A stretch of 45,290 bases of DNA from Bacillus sp. JCM 19034 (GCF_001310635.1 NZ_BAXR01000024.1:1-45290), one strand, 5' to 3'; positions 34,950 to 44,090 are shown, counted from the first letter of the stretch. Notes: a model not told the origin generated them from the sequence alone. A program made the numbers and translations.

Positions 34950-34980
34950 AAGAAAAACGCGTTAGCGTCTTTTCTTAAAA
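34950..34980. repeat. 31-bp hairpin repeat, copy 2
   Basis: Same as 34790-34820 except GCGTC for GTGTC. The two copies flank the long-arm hairpin. Confidence 0.7.
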
Positions 34981-35008
34981 AAGTTGTCCCACCTTTAGGG
35001 ACAACTTC
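34975..35008 (-). terminator. ygaC terminator
   Basis: Minus strand: GAAGTTGTCCC-TAAAGGT-GGGACAACTTTTTT. It follows the corrected ygaC stop by 24 bases. Confidence 0.85.
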
Positions 35009-35031
35009 AAATAGAAATACATTTCATACTT

Positions 35032-35558
35032 CTATCGATATTGTAAAAACCGTTCATACCAGTTCTCCACAAATTGTGGAGCAAATGGCCCTTTTCGTTG
35101 ATGTATCCACGAAATCAGCTCATCAACACTTCTTTTTAAAATTGTATCAACAGCAGGTGGATACTTCATTATTTTACTATGCAGTTCATATTCATCCTCA
35201 TCTAAGACTTAAAGGTCATGTCAGGAAAAACTTTAATATCTAGGTCATAATCAATATACTTTAACGCTTCTTGATCCCATGTAAACGGAGAACCTAGATT
35301 GCAATAGTAGTATATCCCATCCGAACGAATCATACCTATTGTATTAAACCATTTCTCCGCATCGAAATAACAGATTGCTGGTTCCCTAGTTCTCCAATGT
35401 CGACCATCTGATTCCTTCACTAATATCCGGTCATTCCCTCCGATAACAACCTTTGACGTCCCTTTAAGCACAATTGTTTCTTCCCAAATGCGATGAATCA
35501 ATCCATTATGTTTATAACTATGGATTTCAATGTTGCTTCCAACTTTGGGAAAATTCAT
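35032..35558 (-). CDS. ygaC: DUF402 nucleoside tri-/diphosphatase YgaC (frameshifted)
   Basis: Orthologue of B. subtilis YgaC (UPF0374, Ntdp type), 175 residues when corrected. Conserved blocks: [65 protein letters not shown], and after one missing base near 35207 [36 protein letters not shown]. The acidic D-Y-D-L-D and D-E-D-E clusters bind metal in this fold. ATG 35558 behind AAGGAG; the longer frame upstream has no such site. As in B. subtilis it lies between sspE and ygaD. Confidence 0.92.
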
Positions 35559-35812
35559 ACGCTTCTCCTTTCTATTCAGTTTTAAGACGTCAGTAGGTAG
35601 AGCAGGATTCCGATTCCAAAGTACGTTATCAACATACATCCTCTCTATTCGCTACTCTGTACAATCAATTAACATATTCCTTCATCTCCTATTATACCGT
35701 TTTAAAGTTCGATTTGAAATGATTTGACTATTTATCTCAACTGAATTTTTAAAAAGCTATATATGTACTATATTTAATCTTGTAATTTAATCTTTCACTT
35801 TTTCCCCTTAAA
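35559..35812. other. Non-coding gap between sspE and ygaC
   Basis: About 250 AT-rich bases after the sspE terminator. In B. subtilis a small gene (ygaB) sits here; I find no equivalent frame. It should hold the ygaC promoter; no clear -35/-10 pair stands out. Confidence 0.4.
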
Positions 35813-35851
35813 CAAAAAATACCCTCTGGCGTTAAGCCAGAAGGTACTTTT
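35813..35851 (-). terminator. sspE terminator
   Basis: Minus strand: TACCTTCTGGC-TTAAC-GCCAGAGGGTA followed by TTTTTTG, 12 bases after the sspE stop. Confidence 0.85.
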
Positions 35852-35862
35852 GTTTCCAGCAA

Positions 35863-36084
35863 TTATTGTTGCTGTTGGTTCGCACGTGAAGAAGCTTGTT
35901 GTTTACGAGCTTGTGAAGCTTGGTTTTGTTGACGTACTTCTTGTGCATTTGTTTCACTAGCGAACTCAGTGTTTAGGCTAGATCCTTGTGCAGAAGCTGC
36001 ATTTTGCTGACGTACTTGCTGTTGATTCGTACGAGCTGCTTGCTGCTCAGCTTGATTTTGTTGTTGGTTTTGTTGATTATTCAT
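35863..36084 (-). CDS. sspE: Gamma-type small acid-soluble spore protein SspE
   Basis: A 73-residue Gln/Asn/Ala-rich protein with the two gamma-SASP repeats: first around SLNTEFASETNAQ, with the protease GPR cleavage signature (E-F-A-S-E-T), flanked by NQQQVRQQN and EVRQQNQASQARKQ. Gamma-SASPs do not bind DNA; they store amino acids that GPR frees at germination. ATG 36084 has GGAGGTGAG upstream; the frame 5 codons longer is not used. The site is part of an 8-bp inverted repeat (36089-36123). Made in the forespore; a TGCATA at 36130 may be the sigma-G -35. Confidence 0.93.
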   Translation of the reverse strand: MNNQQNQQQNQAEQQAARTNQQQVRQQNAASAQGSSLNTEFASETNAQEVRQQNQASQARKQQASSRANQQQQ

Positions 36085-36088
36085 GTGT

Positions 36089-36123
36089 CTCACCTCCACA
36101 GGTATTAAGGTGCCCGAGGTGAG
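36089..36123 (-). promoter_or_regulatory. sspE ribosome-site hairpin
   Basis: Minus strand: CTCACCTC, 19 bases, GAGGTGAG: a perfect 8-bp repeat whose 3' arm is the sspE Shine-Dalgarno sequence. RNA starting upstream of the left arm would have its ribosome site buried. Confidence 0.6.
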
Positions 36124-36144
36124 TTATCTTTATGCAAAAAAATT

Positions 36145-36966
<822 letters not shown>

Positions 36967-37002
36967 CTACTATCAGACGATCAAAAAAAGGAGGGTGCCA
37001 CT

Positions 37003-37224
37003 ATGTATGTTGGTCGTGATATGACCGAATTATCAATGATGTCAATTGATCAGTGGACAGATAAGGAATTAGCTTACTTCCATCATAGTATGCAACAAGT
37101 TACCCCGTATTTAAACGTAGAGGGTGTTACGATACATCGCGAAATTATTGAAGAGATTGAACAAAGAGGTGGCTTACATCACGAAGCTACTTGGACAAAC
37201 GGAAGCGAAATTCACCCTGATTAA
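37003..37224 (+). CDS. yfhS: YfhS-like small protein
   Basis: A 73-residue acidic protein: MSIDQWTDKELAYFHHSMQQ, then TPYLNVEGVTIHREIIEEIE and RGGLHHEATWTNGSEIH. Length and position next to fabL match B. subtilis yfhS (74 codons). Its role is not known; being cytosolic and rich in His/Glu gives no clear lead. AAAGGAGGGTG precedes the ATG. It is followed after 18 bases by another small gene, so both are probably cotranscribed. Confidence 0.65.
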   Translation: MYVGRDMTELSMMSIDQWTDKELAYFHHSMQQVTPYLNVEGVTIHREIIEEIEQRGGLHHEATWTNGSEIHPD

Positions 37225-37242
37225 TGAGAAAGGAAGAATACG

Positions 37243-37578
37243 ATGGAAAAGCAATTATATTATGTCAATTTAAATCCAATCAGTATGGATGCGATTAGTC
37301 CTGTTCGAGTTGATGACGGTCAGCTTATTGAATATGAAATTGCCGCAACACCTCTTGAGAAAAAGGAACTTGAGAAACTTCTACGTGAAGTACAAGCTCA
37401 CGATCTTGAGCTAGGGAATTTATTTTCATTTCGCCACTTCGATGACCAAGAAGGAGATCGTGACAAAAATGAATTCCAACGTGGCCTTAACGACGTATTC
37501 GAAGAGCTATACCGATTAGGCACAGAAGAAACAAAAGCAAAAATCCGCGAAATCCATCTCATAAACGATGATCAATAA
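37243..37578 (+). CDS. Conserved hypothetical protein of the yfhS operon
   Basis: A 111-residue soluble, strongly acidic protein (YYVNLNPISMDAISPVRVDD, then IEYEIAATPLEKKELEKLLR, and NEFQRGLNDVFEELYRLGT). No catalytic motif is visible. A GAAAGGAAG site is 5-6 bases upstream. Similar proteins occur beside yfhS in other Bacillaceae, sometimes called hydrolase/acyltransferase without evidence. A long-arm hairpin follows. Confidence 0.6.
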   Translation: MEKQLYYVNLNPISMDAISPVRVDDGQLIEYEIAATPLEKKELEKLLREVQAHDLELGNLFSFRHFDDQEGDRDKNEFQRGLNDVFEELYRLGTEETKAKIREIHLINDDQ

Positions 37579-37579
37579 C

Positions 37580-37659
37580 GTCAAGCACAGCCGTTACATG
37601 AATGTAAGCAAGACAGAAAGTCGGTTCTTTCCGTCTTGCTTGTAACGTGTGAAGTTGAC
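37580..37659. repeat. long-arm intergenic hairpin with inner stem
   Basis: Outer stem GTCAA/TTGAC, middle stem CCGTTACA/TGTAACG, inner stem CAAGACAGAAAG/CTTTCCGTCTTG. The layout equals that at 34820, with the same internal-loop sequence (GCACAGC against TGTGAAG) but a different outer stem. It separates convergent genes and probably ends transcription from both sides. Confidence 0.6.
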
Positions 37660-37724
37660 TTTCCTCTGTGAAAATCGTATTCTCCCAGCTAACAAACATG
37701 TGCACAAATCCTACCTTAATCTCC

Positions 37725-38477
37725 TTAAAACCCTCTCGATTGTCCCCCATCTACATTAATCGTAGCACCTGATACCCAGCTTGCTTTTTCAGATGCTAAA
37801 AAGACAACGACATTGGCCACTTCTTCTGGTCGCCCAAAGCGTCCGCCTGGTATTTCATCTTCAACAAACTGCTTCATTTTTTCAGGGTCCTCATCTAGCC
37901 TTTTTTGCCAATTTCCTGTTGGATGTAAAATAGAGCCTGGGGCGATACTATTGACACGAATTCCATCAATGATCACTTCATCTGCTAACGCCTTTGTAAA
38001 GCTAATCATCGCCGCCTTTGCATTGTTATACGTTGCCTTACCTCCTGCTTCACGACCGAAAATCGATGAAATGTTAATGATTGCTCCCGATTTTTGTGCT
38101 TTCATGACAGGTAACACTAATTTACTGAAATGAACAGCTGAATAATAATTTAATTCCATTGCTTCATGAAAAAGCTCCATATCTGTTTTTGTAATCGTTG
38201 AACCATTACTTCCTCCGACATTGTTAATAAGAATGTCGATTGTCCCGAATTGATCAATGATTTGCTTTACGACAACTTCTCTTTCCTCAGCTATCGTTAA
38301 ATCGGCAGCAATTGTTGCAACATTCGGCACAGCTTCTACTTCCGTTAACGCTTCACTTTCTCTTGCAACAACGACGACGTTAGCTCCTTCTTCTAGCAAG
38401 GCGTTCGTAATCGATAAGCCTATCCCTTTTGAACCACCTGTCACTAATGCTACTTTCCCTTGCAATTGTAAATCCAT
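37725..38477 (-). CDS. SDR family oxidoreductase
   Basis: A 250-residue classical short-chain dehydrogenase: cofactor loop TGGSKGIG (about 13-20), NNVGGSNG (NNAG variant), active site S..Y-x3-K in SSIFGREAGGKATYNNAKAA, and PGSILHPTGNW. It uses NAD(P)H; substrate unknown, but the split with 'FGRPEEVANVVVFLASEKASWVSG' is typical of 3-oxoacyl-reductase-like enzymes. ATG 38477 with GGAAGGAG upstream, 4 bases after mutY, so it is read from the mutY operon. Confidence 0.88.
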   Translation of the reverse strand: MDLQLQGKVALVTGGSKGIGLSITNALLEEGANVVVVARESEALTEVEAVPNVATIAADLTIAEEREVVVKQIIDQFGTIDILINNVGGSNGSTITKTDMELFHEAMELNYYSAVHFSKLVLPVMKAQKSGAIINISSIFGREAGGKATYNNAKAAMISFTKALADEVIIDGIRVNSIAPGSILHPTGNWQKRLDEDPEKMKQFVEDEIPGGRFGRPEEVANVVVFLASEKASWVSGATINVDGGQSRGF

Positions 38478-38481
38478 ACAA

Positions 38482-39572
38482 TTACACTCCTTCCTGTTTC
38501 CGCTTTTTTAAGCCTTCAATAATCTTTTGATGCGAGACTGGAAAAGCATAGTCCTCTAATTGTTCAATCTTCACCCAACGACTCTCTTCTGTATAAGACG
38601 GACGCTCCTTTGTATGTCCTTCATACACATCAATTGTCCATTTTAAATGGGAAAAAACATGCTCAACCTCTTGCACCTTTTCATCGATTTCTAGTGAAAA
38701 ATCGTAATTAGCAAACTCTTCTTTAATCACAGCTGGCTGCTCTTTGCGAAGTGCTTCAACCATTGGAAACTGCCATAATCGTGCGAGCAATCCTTTTTCT
38801 GGACGTTTTTCAATTAGTACTTCTCCTAGCTCATTTTCAATAATCGTTGCAGCAAGCTCCTTTGCTTGCGGTTTTTTCTTTTTCGATTTTACCGGTAGCT
38901 CGTCCTGCTTCCCAGCCTCAAAAGCACGACAAACCTCACGTACAGGACAAATTAAACATCCAGGAGAAGTTGGTGTACATATTAATGCTCCAAGCTCCAT
39001 AAGCCCTTGATTAAATCCAGAAGGATCTGCTTTATCAATTAGCTCATATAAAATGTTTTCAAATACTTTCCGCGTTGATGCTTTGGCAATATCAAGGTCA
39101 ATTAAAAGCACTCGAGAAAGTACACGCATCACATTGCCATCAACAGCTGGCTCAGCTCTTTGATAGGCGATGCTTAAAATCGCCCCAGCTGTATATGGTC
39201 CGACTCCTCTTAAGCTTGATATCTCCTCTTTCGTATTAGGCACAATCCCGTTAAATTGCTCGATGACTTGTTTGGCTGCTTGCTGCAAATTACGAACACG
39301 AGAATAGTACCTAGTCCTTCCCACGCTTTTAAAATCTCATCCTCTTGTGCATTGGCTAAATCAATTAGCGTCGGAAATTGCCTTATAAAGGCCAAATAAT
39401 ACGGAATTACGGTTTCAACCCGAGTTTGCTGTAGCATAATTTCTGATACCCAGATTTTATACGGATCATTCGTTTGCCGCCAAGGCAAATCTCGTTTTTG
39501 CGAATGGAACCACTCCACTAGCTCCGTTTGAAATGTTTGTTGTGAAAAATCTTCTAAATGCTGCTGTTTCAT
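38482..39572 (-). CDS. mutY: A/G-specific adenine glycosylase MutY (frameshifted)
   Basis: Removes adenine opposite 8-oxoguanine. Corrected length is 363 residues. Seen: catalytic glutamate in EIMLQQTRVETV, helix-hairpin-helix LRGVGPYTAGAI, catalytic aspartate in AVDGNVMRVLSR, [4Fe-4S] ligands C-x6-C-x2-C-x5-C in CTPTSPGCLICPVREVC, and a C-terminal NUDIX-like 8-oxoG reader (IIENELGEVLIEKRPEKGLL). One missing T near 39312 breaks the frame between AWEGLG and YYSRVRN. ATG 39572 behind CAGGGGGG. Same place as B. subtilis yfhQ. Confidence 0.95.
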
Positions 39573-39585
39573 GTTTTCCCCCTGC

Positions 39586-39897
39586 CTACACACTTTTTCG
39601 TTGAAATGCCCAACAATGGATTTTCTCCACTCCTCCTTCAATATATGGAACGATCGAACTAAAAACTGGATGATCGGTTGATTGTCTTAATTCTTTTAAC
39701 GCCTTGTAATGAGAAACAGTTGGAACATGGAACATTTCGACGTATAAATAAGGCTGATCCTCTGCTACGAACCATTCAATATTACTCACATCGTACTGTG
39801 GTAATGTTTCTAAAATTAATTCCATTGCCTCTTCATATTCCTTAATTTTATGTGATATTATTTTATACTCCATAAAGATTTGTAAAGGTTTTGTCAT
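39586..39897 (-). CDS. Conserved hypothetical protein upstream of mutY
   Basis: A 103-residue protein with a ferredoxin-like alternation (FMEYKIISHKIKEYEEAMEL, QPYLYVEMFHVPTVSHYKAL, EKIHCWAFQR), as in dimeric alpha-beta-barrel/ABM-fold proteins. No active site can be named. GGAGAGA precedes the ATG. It ends 13 bases before the mutY start on the same strand, so it is probably the first gene of the mutY-SDR operon. Confidence 0.6.
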   Translation of the reverse strand: MTKPLQIFMEYKIISHKIKEYEEAMELILETLPQYDVSNIEWFVAEDQPYLYVEMFHVPTVSHYKALKELRQSTDHPVFSSIVPYIEGGVEKIHCWAFQRKSV

Positions 39898-39981
39898 CTT
39901 TTTGTTCTCTCCCTTTTTATTCGAGCTACTTTCGGGTATAAATATACTATACTTATTTTAACCGATAAGGAGGATCACAGC

Positions 39982-40962
39982 ATGGATACTGGAACACACG
40001 TCGTGATGGGTATCGCATTAGGTGGATTAGCAACATTAGATCCAGTTGTCGCAAATGACCCTCTTTTACCGACAGCAGTCATAGCCGCAACGATTATCGG
40101 TTCACAGGCACCTGACTTTGATACTATTCTAAAATTAAAAAACAATGCCGTCTACATACGAAATCACCGTGGCGTGACCCATTCAGTACCGGCCCTGTTT
40201 ACATGGCCATTACTGATTACAGGCGGTATCACTTTATTTACCGGTACAGAAAATTGGCATACGATTTTACTTTGGTCCCTTATTGCTGTTTTCTTGCATG
40301 TATTCGTCGACATTTTTAATGCTTATGGAACGCAAGCATTACGGCCATTTTCCCATAAATGGATCGCACTCGGTGTCATTAATATTTTTGATCCATTTAT
40401 ATTTATTAGCCATCTAGTCGCTTTATTTTTATGGTTTTCCGGCTACCCACCAGGGCCGACAATGCTCATTTTATATTGCGTATTGATCGTCTATTACAGC
40501 TGGCGGGCTTTAGCTAAGAGACATGTCGTTAAGCTTGCTAAATCAGCACATCCGGATGCTTCACATATTTTTGTTTCGCCGACGATCAATTGGAGCCAGT
40601 GGCACGTTGTCATCCGTACACCTTCAATGTTATATGTGACCGAATGTAAAAGTGGAAGCTTTGAGTATTTTGAAAAATATGCATTTGACCCAATACCTGA
40701 TACACCTGTTTTAAACGCTGCAAAACAAGATGCAAATTTAGGTGCCTTTCTCTCTTTTTCTCCGACCTATCGCTGGGAAATCGTTGAAAAGGATAACGTA
40801 ACGGAAGTACGATTTGTTGATTTAAGATATCGAAGTAAAGGGCACTACCCGTTTGTTGCGATCGTTCAACTTGATGAAGATTTATCGATTATTAATTCAT
40901 ATACAGGATGGGTCTTTAGTGAAGAAGCATTACAAAAAAAGCTAAACATTGTCTTACAGTAG
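39982..40962 (+). CDS. yfhP: Membrane-bound metal-dependent hydrolase YfhP
   Basis: A 326-residue protein of the YdjM/DUF457 family: N-terminal MDTGTHVVMGIALGGLATLD and GSQAPDFDTI give the HxxxG and PDxD motifs, RNHRGVTHSVPA the HRGxTHS motif, and VFLHVFVDIFNAYGTQALRPFS the HxxxD motif, together a metal site in the membrane. Four to five helices in the first 180 residues, then a soluble domain. Orthologue of B. subtilis YfhP beside mutY. The substrate is not established. AAGGAGG precedes the ATG. Confidence 0.9.
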   Translation: MDTGTHVVMGIALGGLATLDPVVANDPLLPTAVIAATIIGSQAPDFDTILKLKNNAVYIRNHRGVTHSVPALFTWPLLITGGITLFTGTENWHTILLWSLIAVFLHVFVDIFNAYGTQALRPFSHKWIALGVINIFDPFIFISHLVALFLWFSGYPPGPTMLILYCVLIVYYSWRALAKRHVVKLAKSAHPDASHIFVSPTINWSQWHVVIRTPSMLYVTECKSGSFEYFEKYAFDPIPDTPVLNAAKQDANLGAFLSFSPTYRWEIVEKDNVTEVRFVDLRYRSKGHYPFVAIVQLDEDLSIINSYTGWVFSEEALQKKLNIVLQ

Positions 40963-40972
40963 CAGAAGAATA

Positions 40973-41008
40973 GCGTTGGTGAAGCCTATTTCGGGCTAAC
41001 ACCAGCGC
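40973..41008. terminator. terminator between yfhP and yfhJ
   Basis: GCGTTGGTG..AGCC and GGCT..CACCAGCGC pair almost fully; convergent genes on either side. T runs are short, so efficiency is uncertain. Confidence 0.6.
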
Positions 41009-41018
41009 CACAATTATT

Positions 41019-41285
41019 TTAATGGGGGAATCGATCCTTTTGATTTAAATGACTAAATTTCTTCTCTTTCGGCGAATAGTGATGTAAATGAGGCCCATAT
41101 TGATCAATCCATTTTGCAACGACCTTTTCTGTCATTTCCTGCCCTTGATAACTCCAGCCACCCTTCGCTCTTGTCGTTTCAAAATCCTCCCACAAGCTTT
41201 CAACCCACGTTCGTGCTTGTTCAATAGTTAAATTTATATTTCTTTTTAGAAGCTGTTCTGTTAACTGTTTAAAACGATCTTCCAT
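41019..41285 (-). CDS. yfhJ: YfhJ (WVELL family)
   Basis: An 88-residue protein: EDRFKQLTEQLLKRNINLTI, then ARTWVESLWEDFETTRAK with the namesake WVExLW motif, and WIDQYGPHLHHYSPKEKKF. This matches the small WVELL/YfhJ family of Bacillus, of unknown function. I take ATG 41285, preceded by AAAGGAGG, and not the longer frame. Position near sspK agrees with B. subtilis. Confidence 0.85.
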   Translation of the reverse strand: MEDRFKQLTEQLLKRNINLTIEQARTWVESLWEDFETTRAKGGWSYQGQEMTEKVVAKWIDQYGPHLHHYSPKEKKFSHLNQKDRFPH

Positions 41286-41314
41286 TTCAGTTCCTCCTTT
41301 GTCAAACATTACGT

Positions 41315-41344
41315 CAAATAATTACGTTATATATAACCATACTA
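41315..41344 (+). promoter_or_regulatory. sigma-G promoter of sspK
   Basis: -35 CAAATA (41315-41320), 17 bases, -10 CATACTA (41338-41344), which is a perfect match to the forespore sigma-G -10. It lies 30 bases before the sspK start, in keeping with forespore expression. Confidence 0.65.
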
Positions 41345-41374
41345 TAACTGAACATGTTTTAAGGGGGGACACTC

Positions 41375-41527
41375 GTGCGAAACAAAGAAAAGGGCTTTCC
41401 AAATCCTATGAAATTTAAAGGAAGTTCACCAAAAGATTACAACACTTACGACTCATTACGTCCTAACGGAGAGATGAATACTCGTCCACAAGAACGTATG
41501 AGAAATAGCCAAGAACAAGAGCGCTAG
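41375..41527 (+). CDS. sspK: Small acid-soluble spore protein SspK
   Basis: A 50-residue protein that starts RNKEKGFPNPMKF and ends RPQERMRNSQEQER; B. subtilis SspK begins VRNKEKGFP and has QHPQERMRAS, so the match is direct. GTG start with AAGGGGGG 6 bases before it. A minor spore protein made in the forespore; the sigma-G promoter is visible upstream. Followed after 23 bases by a second short gene. Confidence 0.88.
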   Translation: MRNKEKGFPNPMKFKGSSPKDYNTYDSLRPNGEMNTRPQERMRNSQEQER

Positions 41528-41550
41528 TTGATTAATCGGAGGTGCTATTC

Positions 41551-41706
41551 ATGAATAAAGGAACACATCATTCATTTGAATATAAAAGTCCTTTTGATTC
41601 ACCACGAGCAAATCCTAAACATGCTTCACAACAAGTAAACGGCGAAACGCAAATGTCCCAGCACGATATTAAAACAAGAATCCACCGCAAAATCCAAAGA
41701 AGCTAA
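41551..41706 (+). CDS. YpzG-like small protein
   Basis: A 51-residue frame: HHSFEYKSPFDSPRANPKHA then SQQVNGETQMSQHDIKTRIH. The segment ANPKHAxxQVNGETQ is the signature of the YpzG family, small proteins of Bacillus with no known role. GGAGGTG lies 8 bases before the ATG. It is downstream of sspK and upstream of a terminator, so it probably shares the sigma-G transcript and may be a spore protein. Confidence 0.65.
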   Translation: MNKGTHHSFEYKSPFDSPRANPKHASQQVNGETQMSQHDIKTRIHRKIQRS

Positions 41707-41727
41707 TGGCTGTATCTTTTTTGAACA

Positions 41728-41755
41728 GTAGGGTGTAAAGCGACACCCTACTTTT
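41728..41755 (+). terminator. sspK operon terminator
   Basis: GTAGGGTGT-AAAGCG-ACACCCTAC then TTTT, a perfect 9-bp stem. It overlaps the 3' end of yfhH on the other strand. Confidence 0.85.
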
Positions 41756-42056
41756 CAAGTAAAGAAATCGGAACGGCCTCTAATTCTTTGTCATCATCTC
41801 GATATCCCCACGCGAAATAGCCATTCAAATAATCTATTTTAAACGTTGACGTACTCCCTTTTAATGTATACGTTTCACCTCGTTTATAATCATCCGGATT
41901 TAATAAATACGCTTGTGCCATGAGCATTTTCCGTTCGTAAACCGCTAATTCATTCGGCATCCCCATCTGCTCAGCCTTTTTCGCTTTTTCGTTAAAGTTG
42001 GTAATCACTGTACGTAATTCATGCTCGGTCATTTCACTAAACCTTTTTTCATTCAA
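41748..42056 (-). CDS. yfhH: YfhH (DUF1811)
   Basis: A 102-residue protein: NEKRFSEMTEHELRTVITNF, EQMGMPNELAVYERKMLMAQ, AYLLNPDDYKRGETYTL, FKIDYLNGYFAWGYR. It matches B. subtilis YfhH (MEKRYSQMTPHEL.. and ..YLNGVFAWGYR). The helical first half is joined to an SH3-like second half. I use TTG 42056 as start because AGAGGTG is 6 bases upstream and the alignment with YfhH then begins at residue 1. Role unknown; it ends the recX-yfhH unit (15-base gap). Confidence 0.88.
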   Translation of the reverse strand: MNEKRFSEMTEHELRTVITNFNEKAKKAEQMGMPNELAVYERKMLMAQAYLLNPDDYKRGETYTLKGSTSTFKIDYLNGYFAWGYRDDDKELEAVPISLLEK

Positions 42057-42071
42057 TGTAAACACCTCTTT

Positions 42072-42869
42072 TTATTCTTCTAAAAATTGATCTATTAAAT
42101 CTAACGTAAATCCTTTGCGGTATAATGCCTGTTTGCATTTTTGTTTAAATTCCCATCCTTTTAGATGGCGATATTTTCTTTTAATTTTTTCTCCTTGATA
42201 ACAAATCGCTTCCCATTCGTCATCACCTTTCTCTATTCCTTGTTCACCCTTTAACGCCTCGGAAATCATCGTATCTGAAAATCCTTTTGCATATAGCTGC
42301 CCAATTAGCTTATCTTTCTTCGCACGCCGTGACAAGCGTGATGAATGATTCCCTTTCTTTTCAACCCATTTTTTACATTTTTCAATCCAATGTTCTAATG
42401 GAATTTCGGCTAATTGTGCATGAATGATTGACTCATTCACGCCCTTTTCCTTTAATTCTTGCTTCAATTTCAATGGACCCTTCGTTTGTGTTAGCAGTTT
42501 TGTTTGAATATAAGCTCGGGCAAATTCTTGATCGTTTAGCAATTTTTCTTCTTCTAATTTCCGAATTGCTATATCAATATATTTTTCTAGCTTGTCTTTT
42601 TTTAGCAAGTACTCACGAATTTCTTTTTTCGAGCGCATCCGAAATGATAAATAATGTACCGCTAAATGATATACCTTTCGTTCCTCATCAGCTTCAATAA
42701 GCTCTAGTAATTCCTGCTCATCTATTTGCTGCCCTTTATGAAGACGGAACTTGATGAGAATATCTTCATCAATACTAAAGCCATACTCCTCACCTTGTCC
42801 GCGATTAATAAATATGGAATAGCGTGATTTATTGTTTTTTTGAACTTCGATTTTCGTAATCGATACCAT
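42072..42869 (-). CDS. recX: Recombination regulator RecX
   Basis: A 265-residue RecX protein, length typical of Bacillus. It binds RecA filaments and modulates strand exchange. The three-helix repeats are visible: AVHYLSFRMRSKKEIREYLL, LEEEKLLNDQEFARAYIQTK, and KGPLKLKQELKEKGVNESII, with two degenerate repeats after. ATG 42869 has AAGGGG about 9 bases before it. Divergent from yfhF and cotranscribed with yfhH, as in B. subtilis (yfhG). Confidence 0.93.
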   Translation of the reverse strand: MVSITKIEVQKNNKSRYSIFINRGQGEEYGFSIDEDILIKFRLHKGQQIDEQELLELIEADEERKVYHLAVHYLSFRMRSKKEIREYLLKKDKLEKYIDIAIRKLEEEKLLNDQEFARAYIQTKLLTQTKGPLKLKQELKEKGVNESIIHAQLAEIPLEHWIEKCKKWVEKKGNHSSRLSRRAKKDKLIGQLYAKGFSDTMISEALKGEQGIEKGDDEWEAICYQGEKIKRKYRHLKGWEFKQKCKQALYRKGFTLDLIDQFLEE

Positions 42870-42976
42870 CTATGTATACCCCTTTTTAATAAAGCAATTC
42901 GATTTGTTGTAGTTGCTGCTCTTAAAAACCTTTACACTATTACTATATACGTTAATGGCTAAAGGAGGTTATTTAA

Positions 42977-43885
42977 GTGCATATTGCGATTGCCGGTGGA
43001 ACAGGCTTAATTGGCACAGCATTAACCGATTATTTAACGAGTCAAGGTCATACTGTCTCTATTTTAACAAGAGATTCAACGAACAGACCAGTAAAAGAAC
43101 AAGTTCATTATGTTGAATGGTTACGTAACGGCACTAATCCAGAGAAAGAACTGCAAAATGTTGAAGCAGTCGTTAACCTTGCTGGTGAATCGATTGGGCT
43201 AAACGCTGGACGAAACGCCGAAAGCTAGCGATATTAGAAAGTCGCCTTCATGCGACAGGAGCAATCATCGAATTACTAAAAAAATTACCGAATGTAGCTG
43301 TATTAGTGAACGCATCCGCTATTGGCTATTATGGAACTTCATTAGACGAGACGTTTACTGAAGAGTCTGAGCCTGTCGACGAAAGCTTTTTAGCAACAGT
43401 TGTCTCAAAATGGGAGGATGAGGCTTTACGCGCACGCACAATTGGTACACGAGTTGTCTTATGTCGATTAGGAATTGTTTTGGCCCGGAAAGAAGGCACA
43501 TTGCCGAAAATGCTGCTGCCCTATCAGCTGTTCGCTGGTGGAAACCTTGGGTCTGGCAAGCAGTGGATGAGTTGGATTCATCTTGATGATGTTGTTCGCC
43601 TTTTTCACTTGCAATCGAAAATCAGACAATAGATAGGCCACTTAATGTAACCGCTCCTTCACCATTACGGATGAAGCATTCGGACAAACACTAGCTGCTA
43701 TATTAAATCGACCTCACTGGCTAGCTACACCAAGCATTATGCTGAAACTCATTTTAGGAGAGATGAGCACATTAGTACTCGATGGTCAAAAGGTGTTGCC
43801 TAAAAAAAGTGAATATATCCAATATCAGTTCCTTTATCCTGCATTAAAACCAGCATTAATCGATACGATTAGAAAAAATTTCTAG
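42977..43885 (+). CDS. yfhF: TIGR01777 family NAD(P)-binding epimerase-like protein YfhF (frameshifted)
   Basis: An extended SDR of about 302 residues, orthologous to B. subtilis YfhF. Rossmann loop GGTGLIGTALTDYL (residues about 7-20), AVVNLAGESI, VLVNASAIGYYG with the Y of the active site, LCRLGIVLARKEGTLPKML, QWMSWIHLDDVVRLF, and the C-terminal RPLNVTAPSP.. and KVLPKK.. segments. Three missing bases (near 43200, 43610 and 43667) break the frame, which together keep the total a multiple of three. GTG start with AAAGGAGG upstream. Substrate unknown. Confidence 0.88.
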
Positions 43886-43919
43886 TTCGCAGCTAACTTT
43901 AAAATTTCGTAAATAATTT

Positions 43920-43966
43920 ACCATTTTTTTAATGAGATTTTTCATAAAAAAATGGTATCTTTTTTG
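43920..43966 (+). terminator. yfhF terminator
   Basis: ACCATTTTTTTAATGA and TCATAAAAAAATGGT pair around a 6-base loop, followed by ATCTTTTTT, 34 bases after the yfhF stop. Confidence 0.85.
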
Positions 43967-44059
43967 TGAAAAAACATTTAATATATAAGAGGATTTATGA
44001 GTTAAACGTCGTATTTGTATACTAAAGTAACATTTGCTCATAATAACCATAGAATATAG

Positions 44060-44079
44060 CGATAATTATACGATTATCG
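44060..44079. promoter_or_regulatory. palindrome upstream of the tRNA-like leader
   Basis: CGATAAT-TATACG-ATTATCG is a perfect 7-bp inverted repeat about 30 bases before the tRNA-like element. It resembles Fur/Zur-type operators, but the promoter here is not clear, so the role is open. Confidence 0.35.
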
Positions 44080-44090
44080 TTTTATATAAG

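Noticed and set aside
38744..39010. Plus-strand frame opposite mutY
   Set aside because: Serine-rich shadow of the mutY coding sequence.
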